DNA of 11,889 nt from the NCBI GenBank assembly GCA_031394045.1, contig JANMWN010000259.1:1-11889 (forward strand), read 5' to 3'. The number at the start of each line of letters is the position of its first letter. Position 1 is the stretch's first letter. Positions 6,541-11,889 of this stretch are shown here, in pieces. Origin of the DNA: JANYIP01 sp031394045 (GTDB lineage Bacteria > Actinomycetota > Actinomycetes > Prado026). Position numbers and translations under genes: made by a program. The notes below the pieces were generated by a model that did no database searches, was not told the DNA's origin, and saw only the letters and a list, made by a program, of their open reading frames with translations.

Positions 6541-7796
6541 CAGCCGCTGCCGGCCGCGGGCATCGCGGCGAGCAGACCAGCCAGCACCTCGAGCGCCCGG
6601 CGCTCGGCGACCCGCGGTGCGGCCGACGGGTCGATGGCCACGTCCGGGTCGATCCCGACGCCGTCCAGCGCACGGCCGGACGGAGTGAGGTACCGGCCGA
6701 CGGTGAACTCGATCGCCGAGCCGTCCGACAGGGTGGTCGGCTCCTGGACAGAGCCCTTGCCGAAGGTCTTGGACCCGATCACGACGGCCCGCCCGCGATC
6801 TTGCAACGCACCGGTCACGATCTCGGCGGCGCTGGCGGTGCTGCCGTCGACGAGGACGACCAGGGGGGTACCGGTGTCGCCGACACCGAGCGCGTCGAGG
6901 GTGTGGGTGCCGCTCCCCCGCTGCGCGTACGAGACAACCGGTCCGCCATCGAGGAAGGCGCCCGCCACGTCGACCGCCTCGTCGACCAGGCCACCGGGGT
7001 CGTCACGGAGGTCGAGCACGACACCGCCTGCGTGGGCGGCCGGGTCTGCGGCCAGCGCAGCCCGGACCTCACGACCGACGCCGTGACTGAACGAGGCGAC
7101 CCGGATCATCAGGACCGAGTGCTTGAGCCGGTCGACCACGACATCTTCAGCCACGACCTGCGACCGAGTGATGCTCACAGTCAGGGTGCCCGTGGCCCGG
7201 CGTACGCCAACGGTGACCGTGCTGCCGCTGGGCCCGCGGAGTCGACCCGCGACGGTGGAGACGGTCGAGCCCTGGACGGCGACGTCGGCCACCGAGGTGA
7301 GCTCGTCACCCGCGCGCAGCCCGGCCTTGCCCGCCGGCGAACCCTGCTGGACGCTCGAGACCAGCATCGTCCCGTCGGTGCCCTGCCGGATCCACAGGCC
7401 GACCCCGGTGTAGCGACCCTCGAGCGCGGCGCTGAAAGAGTCGAACTCCGACGCGGTGTAGTAGGCGGACCACTTGTCGCCGAGCGCCTTGAGCATGCCT
7501 TCGACGGCGGCCCGCTCCAACGCGCTCCTGTCGACCGGCCGTTCGGCATCTGCGGCGATCCGGTCGACCGCTTCGTCGAGCACGCCACCCTTGAGCGCAG
7601 CGCCCTCAGCGGGCCGGCTGCCGGACGCACCGACCGAGACCCCGGCCAGGAACGTGGCGCCGATGACCCCGACGAGGGCTGCGGTGGTACGCAGCCGCCG
7701 TCGGCGCCATTTTGGCAGAGGCGGCGGAGGCGGCGTCGGCGCAGACGGCGCAGACGGCGCGGAGCCCACCGAGAGCACCGTCGACGTCGAGGACAT
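6540..7796 (-). CDS. S41 family C-terminal processing peptidase with PDZ domain
   Basis: A protein of 418 residues. A Pro-rich cytoplasmic N-terminus and an RRRR patch precede one membrane anchor (about 37-58), so the enzyme faces outside. A PDZ domain (about 127-210) binds substrate C-termini. The peptidase domain has LDLRDDPGGL, then VDGSTASAAE with the nucleophile Ser322, and GSKTFGKGSVQ with the general base Lys347, so the Ser-Lys dyad is intact. Family members trim or degrade proteins from the C-terminus. The Escherichia coli relative Prc/Tsp degrades ssrA-tagged proteins in the periplasm. It sits between ftsX and smpB and overlaps the smpB start by one base. No Shine-Dalgarno is seen, and a -10 element TACACT ends 7 bases before the ATG, so the mRNA may be leaderless. 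Confidence 0.93.
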   Translation of the reverse strand: MSSTSTVLSVGSAPSAPSAPTPPPPPLPKWRRRRLRTTAALVGVIGATFLAGVSVGASGSRPAEGAALKGGVLDEAVDRIAADAERPVDRSALERAAVEGMLKALGDKWSAYYTASEFDSFSAALEGRYTGVGLWIRQGTDGTMLVSSVQQGSPAGKAGLRAGDELTSVADVAVQGSTVSTVAGRLRGPSGSTVTVGVRRATGTLTVSITRSQVVAEDVVVDRLKHSVLMIRVASFSHGVGREVRAALAADPAAHAGGVVLDLRDDPGGLVDEAVDVAGAFLDGGPVVSYAQRGSGTHTLDALGVGDTGTPLVVLVDGSTASAAEIVTGALQDRGRAVVIGSKTFGKGSVQEPTTLSDGSAIEFTVGRYLTPSGRALDGVGIDPDVAIDPSAAPRVAERRALEVLAGLLAAMPAAGSG

Positions 7797-7803
7797 ACGC
7801 GTG

Positions 7804-7809
7804 AGTGTA
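7804..7809 (-). promoter_or_regulatory. -10 element of a probable leaderless promoter for the S41 peptidase
   Basis: TACACT matches the actinobacterial TANNNT -10 pattern. It is followed by exactly 7 bases and then the ATG at 7796, which would place transcription start at the A of the start codon. No good -35 box is visible. A perfect 12-bp palindrome ACGGGCGCCCGT (7809-7820) touches the -10 box and could be an operator. Confidence 0.5.
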
Positions 7810-7820
7810 CGGGCGCCCGT

Positions 7821-7840
7821 GGAGCCAGGCAGGGGGCTCC
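7821..7840 (-). terminator. Hairpin after ftsX
   Basis: GGAGCC (7821-7826) and GGCTCC (7835-7840) form a perfect 6-bp GC-rich stem with an 8-base loop, just after the ftsX stop. There is no U tail, so termination would be of the U-less kind proposed for Actinobacteria. Confidence 0.4.
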
Positions 7841-7848
7841 GGCGAACG

Positions 7849-8754
7849 CTAGACCCGGAGGTAGCGACGCAGCGTGACCAGGCTGGCCCCGGCCGCGATG
7901 ATCATCGACAGGACCAGGACCAGGATCCCGGCCTTCCAGACGCTGTCCCACCCGAAGAACGGGGTGAACTGGAACTTCGGCGCCAGCGTGTGGTCGATGA
8001 GGAACGCCTTGCCGAGGGCGAGGAAGCCGGCCCCCACCAGGGCGCCGAACATCGCCGCGACCATGCTCTCGAGCAGGAACGGCAGCTGGATCGAGAGGTT
8101 GGAGGCGCCGACCAGGCGCATGATCCCGGTCTCGCGCCTTCGGGTGAACGCAGCGACGCGGATCGTGTTGGCGATCAGCAGGAGCGCGGCCGCGACCGTG
8201 ATGGCCGCGACGACCACGCCGGCGTTCTGCACGCCGTTGAGGGCAGCGAAGAGCTTGTCGAGCAGGGCCCGCTCGTCCTGAACCTCTTCGACCCCGCTGC
8301 GCCCGGCGAAGGCTCCGGCGACGACCGCGTACTGGGTGGGGTCCTTGAGCTTGACCCGGAAGGATTCGGGCAGCGAGTCGGGCGGGGCGTTCTCGGCGAT
8401 CGGGCTGCCCTTGAACTGCTCCTTGAAGTGCTGATAGGCCTCGGCCTTGCTCTCGTAGTAGACCTTCTCGACCTGCGGCAGGCTCTCGAGGTCGGTCTGG
8501 ATCTGGTCCTTCTCAGCCTGGGTCACCGCCTGCCCGTTGCAGCTCGCGGCCACGCTGTCGGCGCCGCAGAGGAAGACCGAGACCTCGACCTTGTCGTACC
8601 AGTAGTCCTTCATGACGTTGACCTGCTCGTGCAGCAGGAACGCCATCCCGCCCATGATGCTGGCGACGAGGACGACCAGGACGACGGCGACGGTGAGGCC
8701 GAGGTTGCGGCGAAGGCCGGTCCCGACCTCCGTGACGACCGTGGTGGCGCGCAT
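7849..8754 (-). CDS. ftsX: Cell division protein FtsX
   Basis: Permease-like half of the FtsEX complex, which in the divisome passes the ATPase state of FtsE to peptidoglycan hydrolases outside the membrane. It has 301 residues and the expected four membrane helices (about 20-42, 176-201, 224-252 and 272-295), with a large external loop between the first two. That loop contains two Cys (63 and 72) that could form a disulfide. The cytoplasmic TRRRETGIMRLVGAS motif before helix 3 is typical. The ATG has a good AGGAG (8768-8764), 9 bases upstream, that overlaps the ftsE stop region, so ftsE and ftsX form a tight operon. Confidence 0.96.
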   Translation of the reverse strand: MRATTVVTEVGTGLRRNLGLTVAVVLVVLVASIMGGMAFLLHEQVNVMKDYWYDKVEVSVFLCGADSVAASCNGQAVTQAEKDQIQTDLESLPQVEKVYYESKAEAYQHFKEQFKGSPIAENAPPDSLPESFRVKLKDPTQYAVVAGAFAGRSGVEEVQDERALLDKLFAALNGVQNAGVVVAAITVAAALLLIANTIRVAAFTRRRETGIMRLVGASNLSIQLPFLLESMVAAMFGALVGAGFLALGKAFLIDHTLAPKFQFTPFFGWDSVWKAGILVLVLSMIIAAGASLVTLRRYLRV

Positions 8755-8766
8755 GTTCAGGTTCTC

Positions 8767-9456
8767 CTAGCGGGAGTAGCCGTAGACGCCACGGGACTGG
8801 TCGCGGACGAGGTGTCCGCCCTCGAGCTCGACGACCCGCTTGCGCATCTGGTCGACGATGGCCGCATCGTGGGTGGCCATGACGACTGTGGTACCGGTGC
8901 GGTTGATCCGGTCGAGCAGTCTCATGATTCCGACGCTCGTGGCCGGGTCAAGGTTCCCCGTGGGCTCGTCCGCGATGAGCAGCATCGGCCGGTTGGCGAA
9001 GGCACGGGCGATCGCGACCCGTTGCTGCTCGCCGCCGGAGAGCTCGTCGGGCCTGCGGTGCTCCTTGCCGGCCAGGCCGACCAGCTCGAGCACCTCGGGG
9101 ACCACCTGGGCGATCGTGTGCCGCGGCTTGCCGATCACCTCGAGCGCGAACGCGACGTTCTCGAACACGGTCTTGTTCGGCAGCAGCCGGAAGTCCTGGA
9201 ACACCGTGCCCATCTGGCGGCGCAGCGCCGGGACCTTCCAGCTGGAGAGCCGGCTCAGGTCCTTGCCGAGCACGTGCACGGAGCCAGCAGTGGGCCGCTC
9301 CTCGCGCAGCATCATCCGCAGGAGGGTCGACTTGCCGGAGCCCGAGGCGCCGACGAGGAAGACGAACTCACCCTTCTCGATGTCGAGAGTGCAGTTCTCG
9401 ATCGCCGGGCGTACCTGGCTCGCGTACAGCTTGGTGACGTTGTCGAATCTGATCAC
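8767..9456 (-). CDS. ftsE: Cell division ATP-binding protein FtsE
   Basis: ABC-type ATPase of 229 residues, the cytoplasmic partner of FtsX. It has Walker A GASGSGKS (36-43), the Q-loop Gln87, signature LSGGEQQR (139-146), Walker B LLIADEP with Glu164, and His196 of the switch (ATHD), so it should be active. The start is a GTG at 9456. No Shine-Dalgarno is visible before it. A TAGACT at 9519-9514, just beyond the preceding terminator, is a possible -10 box, with low certainty. The stop is 12 bases before the ftsX ATG. Confidence 0.97.
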   Translation of the reverse strand: MIRFDNVTKLYASQVRPAIENCTLDIEKGEFVFLVGASGSGKSTLLRMMLREERPTAGSVHVLGKDLSRLSSWKVPALRRQMGTVFQDFRLLPNKTVFENVAFALEVIGKPRHTIAQVVPEVLELVGLAGKEHRRPDELSGGEQQRVAIARAFANRPMLLIADEPTGNLDPATSVGIMRLLDRINRTGTTVVMATHDAAIVDQMRKRVVELEGGHLVRDQSRGVYGYSR

Positions 9457-9543
9457 GGGAGGGTGGCCGGAGTCGGGGGCAGAAGGGGAAGCGCTGGTCG
9501 CCGGCTGTCGTCGAGTCTACGTCGAGCCGGCGCGACCCCCGCG

Positions 9544-9576
9544 CAGGAAGGCCAGCGGCGCGGCGCTGCCTTCCTG
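9544..9576 (-). terminator. Strong hairpin after the surface-protein gene
   Basis: CAGGAAGGC (9544-9552) pairs perfectly with GCCTTCCTG (9568-9576). AGCG (9554-9557) pairs with CGCT (9564-9567) inside it, with one bulged base, giving about 13 bp of stem and a 6-base loop. It starts about 20 bases after the stop codon of the upstream gene and precedes ftsE. There is no U tail. Confidence 0.6.
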
Positions 9577-9594
9577 TCTGAGCGCGGTCTGTGC

Positions 9595-10458
9595 CTAGTG
9601 GCGGCGCTTCGGGCGGTTGCTCTGGCCGGCCGCGACGAGGATGCCGCCGAGGGCGAGCAGGCCGACCGAGACGGCCAGCGTGCTCATGGTGCCGTCAGCG
9701 CCCGTACGGGCCAGCTTGACCGCGAGGACGCTCACCGAAGGAGACGGCCCGTCGGTCCGGTGGATCTTGGTCGGCAGCACGCTGGGACTCTTGGTCGTCT
9801 TGGTCGTCGACACGCTGGGGCTCGGGGAGCCGGTGGTCGCCGTGGTGGTCGGGCTCGGCGAACCAGTGGTCTCGGTCGTCGTCGGGCTCGGGGACCCAGT
9901 GGTCTCGGTCGTCGTCGGGCTCGGCGAACCAGTCGTCTTCGTAGTGCTCGGGCTCGGGCTCGGCGACGCGCAGGTGCCACCGTTGCCGTTGGAGACCGCG
10001 GAGGTGCTGCCCTGGATCACCGAGAGGGAGAAGAAGACCGGGCTGCTCGGCGTGATCGAGAAGTTGCCGAGCTTGACGGTCAGGCTGGTGCCGTTGCCGG
10101 TGTAGACGTTGTCCGCGTCACCCGCGTTGCACTGGTGCTTGGCCGGGTACGCCGTGGTGCTGACGCAGAGCGAGACCGCGTCCGAGCTCTCCGGTGCGGT
10201 GTACGGGTAGGTCTTGACCTTGAGCAGGTTGTCCTTCGTACGGACCACCCAGGTCTCGCCGAAGACGGTCGTACCGTTCGGGCCATTGAGCAGCGTGCAC
10301 GTCGCGCCAGCGCCGACACCGCTCGGCCTGGTCGAGCAGCTGCCGTCCGCCTGGGAGGACGCCGAAGCCGCTCCGACACCGAGCCACGGGACCACCGCCA
10401 GTGCTGCGACGACTCCGCCAAGGCTCCGGAGCACGTGCATCTTCATACGGGGCTGCAT
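9595..10458 (-). CDS. Sortase-anchored surface protein with LARTG signal and Thr/Ser/Pro repeats
   Basis: A protein of 287 residues from the ATG at 10458, chosen because GGAGG (10472-10468) lies 9 bases upstream. ATGs further downstream at 10446 and 10440 lack this spacing. Residues 1-35 form a signal peptide ending near GVGAASASS. Residues 36-165 are an unrecognised external domain with five Cys (41, 54, 98, 110 and 163). A stalk of SPSP and TTTETT repeats (about 165-228) follows. The C-terminus has LARTG (249-253), a membrane helix (257-277) and the basic tail NRPKRRH, the standard cell-wall sorting layout. The LAXTG form is the one associated with class E sortases of Actinobacteria. The protein may be displayed on the wall. 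Its ligand or role is unknown. A terminator separates it from ftsE. Confidence 0.85.
   Translation of the reverse strand: MQPRMKMHVLRSLGGVVAALAVVPWLGVGAASASSQADGSCSTRPSGVGAGATCTLLNGPNGTTVFGETWVVRTKDNLLKVKTYPYTAPESSDAVSLCVSTTAYPAKHQCNAGDADNVYTGNGTSLTVKLGNFSITPSSPVFFSLSVIQGSTSAVSNGNGGTCASPSPSPSTTKTTGSPSPTTTETTGSPSPTTTETTGSPSPTTTATTGSPSPSVSTTKTTKSPSVLPTKIHRTDGPSPSVSVLAVKLARTGADGTMSTLAVSVGLLALGGILVAAGQSNRPKRRH
9818..9949 (-). repeat. Four 33-bp tandem repeats encoding the Thr/Pro stalk
   Basis: Units of 33 bp begin at 9818, 9851, 9884 and 9917, and a partial fifth at 9950, each starting GGGCTCGG on the plus strand. Each unit encodes 11 residues of the type TTGSPSPTTTE. The middle units are nearly identical, which points to recent expansion and likely length variation between strains. 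Confidence 0.85.
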
Positions 10459-10467
10459 CGCCGACGA

Positions 10468-10472
10468 CCTCC
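10468..10472 (-). promoter_or_regulatory. Ribosome binding site of the surface-protein gene
   Basis: GGAGG is followed by 9 bases and then the ATG at 10458. It decides the start against an in-frame ATG at 10524 and others. Confidence 0.65.
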
Positions 10473-10540
10473 AGTAAGGAACCGCTTCCGGCGTCATCTT
10501 GGCACGGCCTAGCAGGAGATCCACGCCCTGGTCCCGCGTG

Positions 10541-10563
10541 CCGACCGCTTTTCGCGAAGTCGG
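10541..10563 (-). promoter_or_regulatory. Bulged hairpin in the prfB to surface-protein gap
   Basis: CCGAC and GTCGG enclose CGC and GCG around a 5-base loop, with a 2-base bulge, 8 bp in all. It may be part of the surface-protein leader or of the end of prfB transcription. No U tail is seen. Confidence 0.3.
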
Positions 10564-10588
10564 ACCGTTCGACCCACCACATGCGACT

Positions 10589-10612
10589 CTGGCGTCACTT
10601 TGGTATCGCCAG
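10589..10612 (-). terminator. Inverted repeat after prfB, possible terminator or operator
   Basis: CTGGCG (10589-10594) and CGCCAG (10607-10612) are perfect inverted copies around 12 bases, 23 bases after the prfB stop. It may form a hairpin that ends prfB transcription. It could instead be a regulatory dyad for the surface-protein gene. Evidence is structural only. Confidence 0.35.
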
Positions 10613-10635
10613 CGGACTTTTCGGGCAGGTCTGGA

Positions 10636-11754
10636 TTAGCCCGTTTGTCGGTTTGCGGTCTGCTTCCGCCAGCGGATCCCGGACTCGATGAAGTCGTCGA
10701 TCTCACCGTCGAGGACGGCGGAGGTGTTGCCGGTCTCGTGCTCGGTGCGCAGGTCCTTGACCATCTGGTACGGGTGCAGGACGTACGACCGCATCTGGTT
10801 GCCCCAGGATCCGGTCGAGTCCCCCTTGAGGGCATCCATCTTGGCCTGCTCCTCCTGGCGACGCCGCTCTAGCAGCTTGGACTGGAGGACCGCCATGGCG
10901 CTGGCCTTGTTCTGCAGCTGCGACCGCTCGTTCTGGCAGCTGACGACGATGCCGGTGGGCAGGTGCGTGAGCCGTACCGCCGAGTCGGTCGTGTTGACGC
11001 CCTGGCCGCCGGGGCCGGACGAGCGGTAGACATCGATCCGCAGCTCGTCCTCGGGGATCTCGATGTGGTCGGTCTGCTCGACCACCGGCAGCACCTCGAC
11101 GCCGGCGAACGACGTCTGCCGGCGGCCCTGGTTGTCGAAGGGCGAGATGCGTACGAGGCGGTGGGTGCCCTGCTCGACCGAGAGGGTGCCGTACGCGTAG
11201 GGGATCTTGACCGCGAAGGTCGCCGACTTGATGCCGGCCTCCTCGGCGTACGACGTGTCGTAGACCTCGGTCGGGTAGCCGTGCCGCTCGGCCCAGCGCA
11301 GGTACATCCGCATCAGCATCTCGGCGAAGTCGGCCGCGTCCACCCCGCCCGCCTCGGCGCGGATCGTGACCAGCGCCTCGCGCAGGTCGTAGGGGCCGGA
11401 CAGGAGGGTGCGTACCTCGAGCTCGGAGATGGACTTGCGCAGGCTGTTCAGCTCGTTCTCGACCTCGCCCCTGGTGTCCTCGTCGTCCTCGGCCTCGGCC
11501 AGCTCGATCAGGACCGCGAGGTCGTCGACACGACGGCGCAGGCCCTCGACGCGGGCCAGGTCGTTCTGCGCGTACGACAGCCGGGAGTTGACGTGCTGGG
11601 CGCGTTCCTGGTCGTCCCAGAGGTCGGGGGCAGCGGCCTGCTCGTTCAGGTCGACCAGCTCGGTGCGCAGCCGCGGCAGGTCGATGACCTTCTCGACGCT
11701 GGTCAGGGTCGCGTCGAGCTCTCGCTGCTCGTCGATCGGGTCGATGGAGGCCAC
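10636..11754 (-). CDS. prfB: Peptide chain release factor 2
   Basis: Releases finished protein at UGA and UAA stop codons. It has 372 residues, normal for RF2. The stop-codon recognition tripeptide SPF is at 204-206 (LVRISPFDNQGRR). The catalytic GGQ is at 249-251 (SSGPGGQGVNTTDSAVR), where the Gln is normally methylated. The frame is continuous from the GTG at 11754, so the autoregulatory +1 frameshift known from Escherichia coli is absent. The start has no Shine-Dalgarno. A TACCCT box (11768-11763) ends 8 bases before the GTG, which fits a leaderless transcript. SPF rather than PxT excludes RF1. Confidence 0.97.
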   Translation of the reverse strand: MASIDPIDEQRELDATLTSVEKVIDLPRLRTELVDLNEQAAAPDLWDDQERAQHVNSRLSYAQNDLARVEGLRRRVDDLAVLIELAEAEDDEDTRGEVENELNSLRKSISELEVRTLLSGPYDLREALVTIRAEAGGVDAADFAEMLMRMYLRWAERHGYPTEVYDTSYAEEAGIKSATFAVKIPYAYGTLSVEQGTHRLVRISPFDNQGRRQTSFAGVEVLPVVEQTDHIEIPEDELRIDVYRSSGPGGQGVNTTDSAVRLTHLPTGIVVSCQNERSQLQNKASAMAVLQSKLLERRRQEEQAKMDALKGDSTGSWGNQMRSYVLHPYQMVKDLRTEHETGNTSAVLDGEIDDFIESGIRWRKQTANRQTG

Positions 11755-11762
11755 GAGTCACG

Positions 11763-11768
11763 AGGGTA
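11763..11768 (-). promoter_or_regulatory. Possible -10 element of prfB (leaderless)
   Basis: TACCCT fits TANNNT and ends 8 bases before the GTG start. No clear -35 is present. It lies between the stop of the upstream partial gene (11796) and prfB. Confidence 0.35.
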
Positions 11769-11795
11769 CGGGGTGTCGTCCACGTCCCCACGACG

Positions 11796-11889
11796 TCAGC
11801 GGGCGACGGCGGGCCGCGCGCGGGCGGTGACGCTGATGAGGACGCCGTCGCTCGGGCCGACGACCAGGCCGACCAGCGGGAGCACCGAG
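11796..11889 (-). CDS. C-terminal end of an unrecognised protein, partial
   Basis: The minus frame from the right edge to the TGA at 11798-11796 encodes LPLVGLVVGPSDGVLISVTA and a basic tail (RARPAVAR). Every sense codon ends in G or C, which strongly supports coding. The stop is 41 bases before prfB. The fragment is too short to assign. It is partly hydrophobic and may come from a membrane protein. Confidence 0.6.
   Translation of the reverse strand, partial: SVLPLVGLVVGPSDGVLISVTARARPAVAR

Noticed and set aside
6050..6673. N-terminal extension of the DUF2207 frame upstream through smpB
   Set aside because: This part overlaps smpB in another frame and is not protein-like. The GTG at 6049 gives a clean signal peptide.
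7474..10512. Very long plus-strand open frame of about 1000 codons
   Set aside because: It lies opposite ftsX, ftsE and the surface-protein gene. The sequence is low-complexity in Asp, Arg and Gly, as expected from the complement of GC-rich genes, and has no family motifs.

Overview
The window is very GC-rich, codons end mostly in G or C, and the backbone gene order prfB - surface protein - ftsE - ftsX - S41 peptidase - smpB - DUF2207 - ssrA matches high-GC Actinobacteria. The style of the proteins suggests a Nocardioides-like member of the Propionibacteriales, but that rank is inferred. Nearly every gene reads on the minus strand, so the backbone runs from right to left.

Right part (about 3.81-11.89 kb), conserved chromosome. 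It starts with the last codons of an unrecognised gene. Next come release factor 2 (no programmed frameshift), a Thr/Ser/Pro-repeat surface protein with an LARTG sorting signal, and the divisome ABC pair FtsE/FtsX. Then follow a PDZ/S41 C-terminal-processing peptidase, SmpB, a membrane DUF2207 protein and tmRNA (ssrA, tag ANSNRADFALAA). Both core parts of trans-translation (SmpB and tmRNA) and a termination factor therefore lie within 8 kb. The peptidase gene overlaps smpB by one base.

Left part (1 to about 3.81 kb), one end of an integrative, probably conjugative, element inserted at the 3' end of ssrA. A tyrosine integrase lies 79 bp beyond the tmRNA end on the same strand. It is followed by a convergent small HTH/excisionase-like gene, a 448-bp gene-free stretch with palindromes and a C10 tract, a conserved-looking 192-residue unknown protein, and a TraG/VirD4-like coupling protein that runs off the left edge. 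Two lesions suggest decay. The coupling-protein frame holds an in-frame TAG between its membrane domain and its P-loop. The 192-residue gene has a good Shine-Dalgarno site but ATA where a start codon should be. The other end of the element, with a second copy of the ssrA 3' sequence, should lie left of the window.

I see no CRISPR array, defence system or clearly new machine. The most interesting points are the disrupted transfer genes, the dense repeat architecture between ssrA and int, the probable read-through from ssrA into int, the S41-peptidase/smpB coupling, and two apparently leaderless genes.
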